A DNA stretch of 64,000 nt, taken from assembly GCF_014217545.1 (NCBI RefSeq), contig NZ_CP043178.1, positions 3,596,001 through 3,660,000 of the forward strand, given 5' to 3'. Position 1 is the first letter of the stretch. Each line of letters opens with the position of its first letter. Under the pieces are notes generated by a model. The model had not been told where the DNA came from and did not search any database. It saw nothing but the letters and a program-made list of their open reading frames with translations. This document shows positions 36,379-44,187 of the stretch, in pieces. Made by a program: the position numbers and the translations under genes. This stretch comes from Pseudarthrobacter sp. NBSH8 (GTDB taxonomy: Bacteria; Actinomycetota; Actinomycetes; Actinomycetales; Micrococcaceae).

Positions 36379-37209
36379 CTAGGGCTGGGCGGTTTCGTAG
36401 CGGTACGCACTCTTGTGGCCGGCGCGAATGATGGGCTCGACGTCGCGGATGTTGCTGATGAAGTTGCCGTGGGTGGGGGCCACGGATTTGACGCCGAGCT
36501 CATCAATAAGATGAAGAACGCGGTCATAGACGGCGTCGGCATCGTTGGCGAAGCGTGCCCAGTAGAGGGCGCTTCCGGTAAAAAAAGCAGCATTCTCGAC
36601 GGCGATGGGCACCGTCAGTTCGCCGGTGGTCAACCCGCATTCGCCCGGGAGGTGTACCGGGTCTTCGTCATCGAGTTCGGGGCGGTGCATGTAACAGAAG
36701 CCGTCGGCGGTGAACAGCACGCCGGCTCCAGGCGCGAACCCCCATTGGGTGTTGGGCAGGTCCCGGATAAGGGCCTCCACCACCATGAACTCCTGCCCGC
36801 CCAGATCGATTCGATCCCCGGGCACCCTTGCGTGGAGGTTAGGAACGATCTGAGGGTAGAAGAGGTGGTAGTCGCGGATGTCGCCTACCACCTGGATGTC
36901 CGGGTACTTCTCCACCAGCCTCGGCAGGTTTCCGGTGTGGGGAAGCTCGGGGTGGGTGGGAAACACATAGGTCAGCTGGCGGCCATCCAGCAGCTCATCG
37001 AGGGTGCGGGAAATGATGGGCCAGCTCGACGGATTGCCGGTGTCCACCAGGATTGATGAGTGCTCGCCCTGGAGGAGGTAGGTGGAGTTGTGGCCGTGGA
37101 TCACACGGTCCGCCAAGTGGAAGGGGAGGCAAGAGCTCATCCACGTGACGCCGTCCGCTACGCTGCGGGGGAGGTCGCTGCTCATCGTTTCTACGAGTTG
37201 TTCTTCCAT
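36379..37209 (-). CDS. flavodiiron-like metallo-beta-lactamase-fold protein, HPE type (pair 2)
   Basis: A 276-residue paralogue of 32378-33202 with HPELPH in place of HxExDH, an Asp-bearing LIRDLPNT at the LHWPDS site, TADGF and APTHGN. GGAG in GTTTAGGAGACC supports ATG 37209, ten bases after the stop of the degenerate partner gene. Pair 2 lies between the ABC transporter and its binding protein, so these proteins probably act on the imported compound. Confidence 0.8.
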   Translation of the reverse strand: MEEQLVETMSSDLPRSVADGVTWMSSCLPFHLADRVIHGHNSTYLLQGEHSSILVDTGNPSSWPIISRTLDELLDGRQLTYVFPTHPELPHTGNLPRLVEKYPDIQVVGDIRDYHLFYPQIVPNLHARVPGDRIDLGGQEFMVVEALIRDLPNTQWGFAPGAGVLFTADGFCYMHRPELDDEDPVHLPGECGLTTGELTVPIAVENAAFFTGSALYWARFANDADAVYDRVLHLIDELGVKSVAPTHGNFISNIRDVEPIIRAGHKSAYRYETAQP

Positions 37210-37218
37210 GATGGTCTC

Positions 37219-38046
37219 CTAAACCAGCTGCGGGGTGAGCGCGTCGAGCATGAAATCGAGGTGGCGCCGCACCACATCGCGTCCCTTCAGGACGCAGCCG
37301 CGGGACGGGGCGATCACCTCCGGGTCCAGGGTGTCGAACTTGTCCTGGAGCCATTCCCTCAGAGGCTCGCACGTGGAGCGTGGGATCCATTCGTATTTCG
37401 CATAAAGGTGGCCTGCGACCTGTTCCACCGTGGTGGAGTCCTCGACGGTGGAGTCGATGATGCGCTGGCCGTCGGGCCGGTCCATCACGCCGTGGGTGAA
37501 GGTGTCCGAGGTGAAGAGCGTGCCCGTTTCCTTGTCCCAGCCCCAGAAGGTGGGCAGGAGGCGCAGCAGGGGCGCTTCTACTTCCAGTACGCGGCCGGGA
37601 GCTATCTCGATCTCGGCCGCCCGCGCCATGGAGTCGCCCTCCTCGGTGCGGTGGGCATCGATCTGGTGCCGGCGTCCCCGCAATGCCAGTCGGCTAACGT
37701 CATCGAAAGCATCGAAGGGATTGATGACCCCGCCGGTATAGAGCCTCTCGATGTCGAACCTGCCAGCGATTGGTTCGAGGTTGGATACACAGTCCATCTC
37801 ACTACGGGTGAAGAAGATGGAGACTCCCCCGCCTTCACCGATCAGCTTGGCGAGGTCGTTAAGGACCTGTTCGCTATGGACAGCCAGACCGGAATCGACC
37901 AACAGCCTGGATGGGCCTTCGGTCAGGAGGTAGGCGTTCGACGGCTGGAAGCCCGTTGCACCTTGCGGCACCCAGCTCACGCGGGCGTCGAGCGGAATAC
38001 TTCCGCCGAGGACCGTCAACTTGTCTTCATACAGTGTATTGAACAT
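37219..38046 (-). CDS. degenerate metallo-beta-lactamase-fold partner (pair 2)
   Basis: A 275-residue paralogue of 33199-33966. The HxExDH region reads RSEMDCV, the SDTF Asp is kept, and the final His site reads SRGC. ATG 38046 has no ribosome-binding site but sits exactly at the expected start of a leaderless transcript. It is the first gene of the unit running into the HPE-type partner and binding protein. Confidence 0.78.
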   Translation of the reverse strand: MFNTLYEDKLTVLGGSIPLDARVSWVPQGATGFQPSNAYLLTEGPSRLLVDSGLAVHSEQVLNDLAKLIGEGGGVSIFFTRSEMDCVSNLEPIAGRFDIERLYTGGVINPFDAFDDVSRLALRGRRHQIDAHRTEEGDSMARAAEIEIAPGRVLEVEAPLLRLLPTFWGWDKETGTLFTSDTFTHGVMDRPDGQRIIDSTVEDSTTVEQVAGHLYAKYEWIPRSTCEPLREWLQDKFDTLDPEVIAPSRGCVLKGRDVVRRHLDFMLDALTPQLV

Positions 38047-38080
38047 ATCTTCAATCTATTGAATCTCGGAGGTTTGTCAA
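38046..38080 (-). promoter_or_regulatory. leaderless promoter with operator D
   Basis: Minus strand: TTGACA (38080 to 38075), a 16-base spacer, TAGATT (38058 to 38053), then six bases to ATG 38046. The palindrome TTCAATCTATTGAA (38050-38063) covers the -10 box. Confidence 0.75.
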
Positions 38081-38103
38081 GGACTTTTTTACGGCGCGGG
38101 TTT

Positions 38104-39177
38104 TTAGCCCTGCTGCACGGCGGGCTCTGCAGCAGGGGACACCTTCGGGGGACGCTTTATGCCACGGATGACGTTGTTGCGCGTGCGGGGATCCAGCAGC
38201 GTGATGAGGGCGTCAAGCAGCACATACCCCAGCAGGCTCGTGGCACCCATGATGAGGACGAATCCCTGGATGACGGGCACATCGCCTTTGAGCACGCCGT
38301 CCAGCGACCACCCGCCGACTCCGGGCCAGGAGAACACGCTCTCGATGATGGCCGCGCCGCTGAGTGCAGCGGCAAACAGCAGGACCATGTAGGTCATCAA
38401 GGCCCCGCGTACATCGCTAAGCGCGTAGCGGAAGACCTGCAAGGGCCGCAAACCGCATGCCCGAGCAAACTCGATCTGGGGTGAGTTCAGGACCTGCAAG
38501 AGGCCCGTCCGTACCGTCTTCCCGAAGGGGGCGGCGAAGAACAAACCCATGGTGACGATGGGCAGCACCGCCCGGCTGAGGATGGCTTGCACGGTCCCCC
38601 ACTGTCCAGCGATCACCGCGTCCAAGGCCAAGGACCCCGTCACTTTGGGCGGAGGAATATCGGAGCTGGACAGCATTCCCAGCGGTGCTGGGGCCAGATG
38701 GAGTTGCTGATAGAAAACGAAGAGCAGAAGGAGGGCAAGGACAAACTCCGGCATGGCCATGAGGACCGAGACGCCGGCCGTAAAGGCCTTATCGGCGCCG
38801 CGTCCGTAACGGTAGGCCGCCAGCGTACCCATTCCCAAACCGATGAGCAGCGCCAGGAGCAGGCCCGGAAGTAAGTAGACCAGGGTGTTGGGCAGCCGCG
38901 TCCAGATCTCCCCGGAGACCGAGCTTCCGGTGAAGAACGAATGCCCCAGGTCCCCGCTCAGCGTGCGGCCCATGTAGTCCAGATAGCGTTCCCAGAACGG
39001 CTTGTCCAAACCCAATTCGGCGTTGATCCGGGCGATATCGGTCGGGGTGGCGTACTCGCCCAGGAGGGCGATAGCGGGATTACCTGGAAGCAAGGAGACC
39101 AGGCCAAAGCTCAGCGTGATGAGTCCCAGCAAAAGCAGGAAGGCTATGACAATGCGGGACAGGACGTAACGGATCAT
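38104..39177 (-). CDS. ABC transporter permease, DppB type
   Basis: A 357-residue inner-membrane permease. The N-terminal MIRYVLSRI helix and a GDLGHSFFTG segment are typical of DppB/OppB, and the C-terminal half carries the permease signature region. Its ATG overlaps the upstream ATPase stop (ATGA at 39174-39177). The gene order C-D-F-B is unusual, since dppB usually comes first. Confidence 0.9.
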   Translation of the reverse strand: MIRYVLSRIVIAFLLLLGLITLSFGLVSLLPGNPAIALLGEYATPTDIARINAELGLDKPFWERYLDYMGRTLSGDLGHSFFTGSSVSGEIWTRLPNTLVYLLPGLLLALLIGLGMGTLAAYRYGRGADKAFTAGVSVLMAMPEFVLALLLLFVFYQQLHLAPAPLGMLSSSDIPPPKVTGSLALDAVIAGQWGTVQAILSRAVLPIVTMGLFFAAPFGKTVRTGLLQVLNSPQIEFARACGLRPLQVFRYALSDVRGALMTYMVLLFAAALSGAAIIESVFSWPGVGGWSLDGVLKGDVPVIQGFVLIMGATSLLGYVLLDALITLLDPRTRNNVIRGIKRPPKVSPAAEPAVQQG

Positions 39178-39977
39178 GCCATGGCCGCCTTTTCTCCAGG
39201 GGTGTACGGGATGGGAGGCATTGCCGCGGCCATGAGGGCCTGGGTGTAGGGCTGTTGGGGATTGGCGAGTACATCGTGAGTGGACCCAGTTTCAACGAAA
39301 CGTCCGTGGTGCATCACGGCGACCCGGGAACAGAAGTGCCGGACGGTGTCAATGTCGTGGGAGACAAAGACGTAGGTCAGTCCCCTAGCGAGCTGCAGCT
39401 TAGCGAGCATGCGCAAAATGGATGCCCGGATAGTAAGGTCCAGTGACGACGTCGGCTCATCGAGGACCACCAATGTCGGGTCCGTGACGAGGCACCGGGC
39501 GATGCCCACTCTTTGCTGCTGTCCGCCGCTGAGATTGGCGGGGCGCCGGTTCAGGAAATCCTGCGAGAGCCCTACCTCTTCCAGGGTCTCGGCCACACGC
39601 CGAAGTCGTTCTGCCCGGGAGCCGTAAGACTTCGCGACGATCAACGGCTCCTCAACAATCTGGCGGATGGTCAGGCGCGGGTTCAGGGACGCAAACGGCT
39701 CTTGGAATACGATCTGCCAGCGGCGGCGGCGTTTACGCAGCTGCGCCTTCGACAACGCGCGTATGTCCTCGCCGTCCAGGAGGATCGTGCCGGAGTCGGC
39801 CTCAATGAGCCTGAGGATCAGACGGCCAAGCGTAGACTTGCCCGATCCGCTTTCACCAATGATCCCCAAGGTCTCTCCCTGCTCGACGGACAGTGAAATG
39901 CCGTCAACAGCCGTCACGGACTGTCCCTGCGGGCTGTGGAACGTTTTCCGGACATCCTTCAATTCAATGATGGGCAT
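39174..39977 (-). CDS. ABC transporter ATPase, DppF/OppF type
   Basis: A 267-residue ATP-binding protein: Walker A GESGSGKST near residue 40, signature LSGGQQQR, Walker B LVVLDEPTSSLD, H-loop VSHD. It pairs with the ATPase encoded just upstream to drive import through the two permeases. Coupled by overlap to the downstream permease gene and three bases from the upstream ATPase gene. Confidence 0.92.
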   Translation of the reverse strand: MPIIELKDVRKTFHSPQGQSVTAVDGISLSVEQGETLGIIGESGSGKSTLGRLILRLIEADSGTILLDGEDIRALSKAQLRKRRRRWQIVFQEPFASLNPRLTIRQIVEEPLIVAKSYGSRAERLRRVAETLEEVGLSQDFLNRRPANLSGGQQQRVGIARCLVTDPTLVVLDEPTSSLDLTIRASILRMLAKLQLARGLTYVFVSHDIDTVRHFCSRVAVMHHGRFVETGSTHDVLANPQQPYTQALMAAAMPPIPYTPGEKAAMA

Positions 39978-39979
39978 GG

Positions 39980-40876
39980 TCAGATGCTCCTGGACTCGAA
40001 GAGGGCGGTCGGGTGCGTTGGGTCGGTAGCTTTCGGTGCCGCAGTAACGGCCGCGTCTGCCTGCGGCTGTACAGCGACTGACCCAGCCGCCTTCGGCTGG
40101 ACGACGGAATCGAGCAGCGAGACAGTGTAGGGATCCCGCGGCCGGACAAATACCTCAGACACGGGGCCCTGCTCGACGATCTGCCCGCGATACATCACCA
40201 GGACGCGATCGCAGTAGTTGGCCACCACGCCGAGGTCATGGGTGACGATCAGCATCGACCGGCCACTCCCCTTGGTCAACCGCGTGAGAGTATCCAGCAC
40301 CTGGCGCTGCACGGTGAGGTCGAGTGCCGTCGTTGGTTCATCCGCGATGACCAAGCGGGGGTTGAGGTACAAGGCCATGGCGATGACGACGCGCTGGGCC
40401 ATCCCGCCGCTGAGCTCGTGCGCGTAGCCGCGCATGACGCGTTCTGGATCGTTGACGCCGGAGGACGCCAGTAGGTCAAGGGCCCGGCCACGCGACTCGG
40501 CGCCGACCTTGATCCTGTGGGCATTGGCAATGTTGGCGAACTGCTTCTCGATACGGATCACTGGATTCAATGCGCTGAAAGGGTTCTGCGCCACGAAACC
40601 GATCTCCTTGCCACGGATGTGACGGATTTGCCGCTCCGGCAGCCGGATTAGATCCTGGCCGTGGAACTCTGCTGTGCCCGCCATGACCCGCCCCGGCGGC
40701 ATCAGCAGCTTGATCACTGAGCGCACCACAGTGGACTTGCCCGATCCTGACTCACCCACGATGCCAACGACTTCGTTGGCGCCGACATCGAAGGAGATGC
40801 CATGGAGGGCGCGCGCCACACCCTCACGGGAATGGAACTCTGTCACGAGGTCCCGCACGTGAAGTCCTGTTGTCAT
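39980..40876 (-). CDS. ABC transporter ATPase, DppD/OppD type
   Basis: A 298-residue ATP-binding protein with Walker A GESGSGKST, a LSGGMAQR signature, LVIADEPTTALD and VTHDLG. ATG 40876 overlaps the upstream permease stop as ATGA; a longer open frame to 41182 lies inside that permease gene and is not real. The Ala-rich tail after about residue 270 is less conserved. Confidence 0.9.
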   Translation of the reverse strand: MTTGLHVRDLVTEFHSREGVARALHGISFDVGANEVVGIVGESGSGKSTVVRSVIKLLMPPGRVMAGTAEFHGQDLIRLPERQIRHIRGKEIGFVAQNPFSALNPVIRIEKQFANIANAHRIKVGAESRGRALDLLASSGVNDPERVMRGYAHELSGGMAQRVVIAMALYLNPRLVIADEPTTALDLTVQRQVLDTLTRLTKGSGRSMLIVTHDLGVVANYCDRVLVMYRGQIVEQGPVSEVFVRPRDPYTVSLLDSVVQPKAAGSVAVQPQADAAVTAAPKATDPTHPTALFESRSI

Positions 40877-41760
40877 CGTGCCCGCTCCGCTCGCTCGATC
40901 TTCGTTTCGATGGCTCCGGCAATCACATTGAGTGAGCCGATGGCCAGGACCATGGCTACGGTGGGAAATGCTGCGGCCCACCATTCGCCCCTGATCAGCA
41001 TGCTGACGCCGTCGTTGATCATGGCTCCCCAGGTAGGCGTGGGGGGCGAGACTCCCACACCAAGGAAGTTCAGTGCGGCAATGGTTCCAAGGGCGTTGGC
41101 CGCTGTCAGCGTTGCCTGCACCAGGACCACGCCATAGGCGTTGCGGAAGATGTGGTTGAAGGCGATTCGGACCGGCGAGCAACCGATCGCTGTCGCAGCC
41201 TCCACGTAACGCGCGGAGCGAAGTGTCATGGCCGCTGCCCGGGAAAGGCGCACAAACCGTGGCGCCGCAACGATGGCGATCGCGAGGACCACGTCCGTAG
41301 GCCCGCCGCCCATGAGCTTGATGGAGACGACAGCGATCACGATGATCGGCAGGGCGGCGAAGGCGTCAATTACGCGCATGATGGCGTCACCCAACCTGCC
41401 GCTCGTCGCAAAAAGTCCCAGCGGGACGCCTACCACCAGAGACAATGCTGTAGCGGTGAGGGCAATAGGAAGGTCCAGCTTCGCGGCCTCTATGGTGCGG
41501 GAGAAGATGTCCATCCCGTTTCCATCCGTTCCGAACCAGTGCGTTCCGTTGGGCGCTATGCCGATCGCATTTGTGTCCGGACGAAGTGGGTCGTACGGGA
41601 GCGGGGCGAACATTGCCATCAGCGGCAGACCGACAATGACCGCCACCGCTATCGCGACCATTATGGCGCTGGACTGCTTGATCAGGAGCGTCCGGCCTTG
41701 GCGGGCCCACCCTGTGACCCGGAGGCCCGGCGACGTGCGCGGAAGTCCTTGGATGCTCAT
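40873..41760 (-). CDS. ABC transporter permease, DppC type
   Basis: A 295-residue permease with an N-terminal cytoplasmic tail and a GTDGNGMDIFSR segment (DppC/OppC hallmark). ATG 41760 has GGAGG four bases before it and overlaps the stop of a 42-residue ORF as ATGA. First transport gene of the C-D-F-B operon, downstream of operator E. Confidence 0.9.
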   Translation of the reverse strand: MSIQGLPRTSPGLRVTGWARQGRTLLIKQSSAIMVAIAVAVIVGLPLMAMFAPLPYDPLRPDTNAIGIAPNGTHWFGTDGNGMDIFSRTIEAAKLDLPIALTATALSLVVGVPLGLFATSGRLGDAIMRVIDAFAALPIIVIAVVSIKLMGGGPTDVVLAIAIVAAPRFVRLSRAAAMTLRSARYVEAATAIGCSPVRIAFNHIFRNAYGVVLVQATLTAANALGTIAALNFLGVGVSPPTPTWGAMINDGVSMLIRGEWWAAAFPTVAMVLAIGSLNVIAGAIETKIERAERAR

Positions 41761-41885
41761 GGAGCCTCCGCGCGGAGTTGGTCGGGAACGGCGTTTGGGG
41801 CGAAGTGGCTGCAAGGCCGGCCCACAATGAGTTCATTCGCAATGTATTGAAGATCGTCCTGCTTCAGGACCAGTGGCTGTTGCAT
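41757..41885 (-). CDS. small ORF coupled to dppC-like gene
   Basis: A 42-codon ORF beginning MQQPLVLKQDDLQ and ending with a TGA that overlaps the permease ATG. GGGAG lies six bases before ATG 41885; an in-frame ATG at 41918 would add 11 residues. No motif, signal peptide or membrane segment is visible. It may be a leader peptide for translational coupling or a small transporter-associated protein. Confidence 0.5.
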   Translation of the reverse strand: MQQPLVLKQDDLQYIANELIVGRPCSHFAPNAVPDQLRAEAP

Positions 41886-41937
41886 GTTCAGCTCCCTGCT
41901 CGGACCTTGATCAGCCATGGGCTCATATCAAAGTCTC

Positions 41938-41951
41938 ATCACTTTATTGAA
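41938..41951 (-). promoter_or_regulatory. operator E upstream of the ABC transporter operon
   Basis: Minus-strand 14-mer TTCAATAAAGTGAT, about 53 bases before the small ORF start. The match to the other sites is good in the left arm and TGA core; I could not fix the -35/-10 pair with confidence. Confidence 0.5.
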
Positions 41952-42126
41952 TTTGACTGTAGCGCCAAGTGTGACGAATTGCACTCTTTTTCTAAGGAAT
42001 CCGGGCATCGCCCCGGAGTGACAGTGGTAATGCAGGGTCTTCTCCAGCCCATTCAAGGAGGCCCGCAAAGGGCTGTGCGGTGCCGTGCCATTCACAGACG
42101 GGCCATTGACACCGCACAGAAGTGAC
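41952..42126. other. intergenic region between divergent operons
   Basis: Apart from operators E and F I see no gene. A TTGACA at 42106-42111 is the probable -35 of the plus-strand aminotransferase operon. Confidence 0.5.
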
Positions 42127-42140
42127 TTCAATATAGTGAG
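42127..42140 (+). promoter_or_regulatory. operator F at the aminotransferase operon promoter
   Basis: TTCAATATAGTGAG overlaps the probable -10 box (CAATAT 17 bases, or TATAGT 20 bases, after TTGACA at 42106). About 80 bases upstream of ATG 42219. Confidence 0.6.
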
Positions 42141-42218
42141 CAAGAACCGATTGTGATGAAGCTTGGGTGCTGTCGACGCCGTCAGCACCAACGGAACAGA
42201 TGAGGAACGGAACCTACG

Positions 42219-43193
42219 ATGCCCAAATTTCAGGAAACAACAGCCGCAGTAGCCAGCGGACAGCCCGTTCCGGGCCAGCCGGTGAAATACCTCCTCCACG
42301 ATGGGGAGCTGGTGGACTACGCCGACGCCCGCCTCCATGTGCTGAGCACCTCGCTCAAGTACGGCGTTGGAGTCTTTGAGGGGTTCCGTGCGTACTGGAG
42401 CGAGGACGAGCACCAGCTGTACGCATTCAGGATCGGCGACCACATGAAGCGCCTGATTGATTCCATGAGGGTAGTAGAGATTGACGGCCCGAAGGACATT
42501 GTCCAGCTCGGCGAGCAGCTGCTGGGACTGATCCGGGCCAACGAACTGCGCGGCAATCTGCACATGCGGGCCCAGGTGTTTGTGGATTCCAAGGACGGCA
42601 AGCCGGAGGACACCGGCCCGTCCACCGTCTTCATGGCAGCCATCCCCATGGGCAACTACTTCGGTTCCACAGGCCTGGATGTGCAGATCAGCAGCTGGGC
42701 CCGGCTCTCGGACCGGTCCATGCCGCCCAGGGTGAAGTCGATCGCCAACTACCAGAACGGCAGGCTTGCCCTGCTGGAAGCCAAGCGCAACGGCTACAAC
42801 GCGGCGCTGCTGCTCACGGAGAACGGACACGTCGCCGAGGGCGCCGGCTACAACGTCTTCATGGTCCGCCAGGGGAGGTTGTGCACTCCCCCCGTGACTG
42901 ACAGCATCCTCGAGGGAATCACCCGGGACAGCGTCCTGCACCTCGCCCGCACGGAGCTGGGCATTGACGTCGATATCCGCCCCATCGACCGCACCGAGCT
43001 GTACTCGGCCGACGAAGTCTTTGTCTGCGGCAGCGCGGCAGAGGTCAACCACGTTGCGTCCGTGGACCGCACCACCATCGGCAAGGGAACAGCCGGAGAC
43101 ATCACCCGCAGCCTCCAGGATCTGTACCAGCAGGCCGTCCTCGGACGTGTGGCCGCGGACCAGAACTGGGCCACGCCCGTCTACCCGGCATAG
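42219..43193 (+). CDS. branched-chain-type (class IV) aminotransferase
   Basis: A 324-residue fold-type IV PLP enzyme similar to IlvE. Lys173 in RVKSIANYQNG is the PLP-binding lysine; YGVGVFEGFRAY near residue 48 and the GSAAEV loop are also typical. Placed first in a three-gene operon with a formamidase-like and a dihydropyrimidinase-like enzyme and under the shared operator, it is more likely catabolic (amino transfer to or from a degradation intermediate, or D-amino acid related) than biosynthetic. Confidence 0.85.
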   Translation: MPKFQETTAAVASGQPVPGQPVKYLLHDGELVDYADARLHVLSTSLKYGVGVFEGFRAYWSEDEHQLYAFRIGDHMKRLIDSMRVVEIDGPKDIVQLGEQLLGLIRANELRGNLHMRAQVFVDSKDGKPEDTGPSTVFMAAIPMGNYFGSTGLDVQISSWARLSDRSMPPRVKSIANYQNGRLALLEAKRNGYNAALLLTENGHVAEGAGYNVFMVRQGRLCTPPVTDSILEGITRDSVLHLARTELGIDVDIRPIDRTELYSADEVFVCGSAAEVNHVASVDRTTIGKGTAGDITRSLQDLYQQAVLGRVAADQNWATPVYPA

Positions 43194-43203
43194 GAGAAAG
43201 TCC

Positions 43204-44187
43204 ATGCAAGACATCCAGCCGCTGCAAGAGGTGCCGTCCGCGGAGCTGGCGCGTGCCAGCTACGAGCACGCCTCGCCGTCGTTTGAGGCGAGCGCCGAAC
43301 CGGTCCTCACCGTTAACCAGGGCGAGCATTTCTGGCTCGACGCGAGGAGCTTGCTCACCGGCGGCCTCTTCGAGGAGACCGGCGAGTACGAGAAACTGTC
43401 CATTCCGGTCACCGGTCCGGTGGCAGTCCGTGGGGTGAATCCCGGCGACGCGCTGCGCGTGGACATCCACGAGATCAGGATCGCCGACCGCGGGGCCATG
43501 GTCACCATGCCCGGACGCGGCGGCTTCACCGGGGGCCTCGGCCGGGCGGGCCACGTGTTGGAGATCGTGGATAGCCAGGTGGTGTTCGACCACGGCATCA
43601 CCATCCCCGTCCGACCCATGGTCGGCAAGGTGGGGGTGGCACCGCTGGGCGCCGGTCCCAATTCCAGCACCGTGGGAATCCATGGCGGCAACATGGACTG
43701 CAAGGACGTGACGGCGGGGTCCGCCGTCGTCCTCCCCGCGCAGGTGCCCGGAGCTATGCTGTACGCCGGGGATCTGCACGCGGCCCAGGGCGACGGCGAG
43801 TGCTCGCTGACCGCCGTCGAGGTTGAAGGCAGCGTGCGGCTCTCCTGCACGGTGGTCCCGGGGTCTGCGGTTTCCGACGCCGGTGCCGTCGTCCGGCGGC
43901 CGGTGGTCCTCAGTGGCGGTTCTGTCATCACCATCGGCGACGGCGACACCCTGGACGAGGCGGCGCGGCTCGCCCTGGACGACATGCTCGAACTGCTTCA
44001 GACGGACCGGAACTGGTCGAGGGAGAAGACTGCGATGCTGCTCAGTGCGGCCGCGGACGTGTCCGTCTCGCAACTGGTCAACGCCCGGGTCTCGGCCAAG
44101 GTCACCCTGGCCTCGCGCTATTTCAGCGCCGAACCTTTCACCCTTGATTCTTCCGACACTATGAATGCGCAGGTCTCCGATGTTTGA
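43204..44187 (+). CDS. acetamidase/formamidase-family protein
   Basis: A 327-residue FmdA/AmdA-family hydrolase with HGGNMDCKDV and GDLHAAQGDGE, motifs that build the metal site of this family. It starts ten bases after the aminotransferase stop with GGAG upstream of ATG 43204. It probably releases ammonia from formamide or another short amide produced in the pathway. Its end overlaps the next gene by eight bases. Confidence 0.85.
   Translation: MQDIQPLQEVPSAELARASYEHASPSFEASAEPVLTVNQGEHFWLDARSLLTGGLFEETGEYEKLSIPVTGPVAVRGVNPGDALRVDIHEIRIADRGAMVTMPGRGGFTGGLGRAGHVLEIVDSQVVFDHGITIPVRPMVGKVGVAPLGAGPNSSTVGIHGGNMDCKDVTAGSAVVLPAQVPGAMLYAGDLHAAQGDGECSLTAVEVEGSVRLSCTVVPGSAVSDAGAVVRRPVVLSGGSVITIGDGDTLDEAARLALDDMLELLQTDRNWSREKTAMLLSAAADVSVSQLVNARVSAKVTLASRYFSAEPFTLDSSDTMNAQVSDV

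Noticed and set aside
40877..41182. N-terminal extension of the DppD-type ATPase
   Set aside because: It lies wholly inside the DppC-type permease gene, and the ATGA overlap at 40873-40876 gives the natural start.
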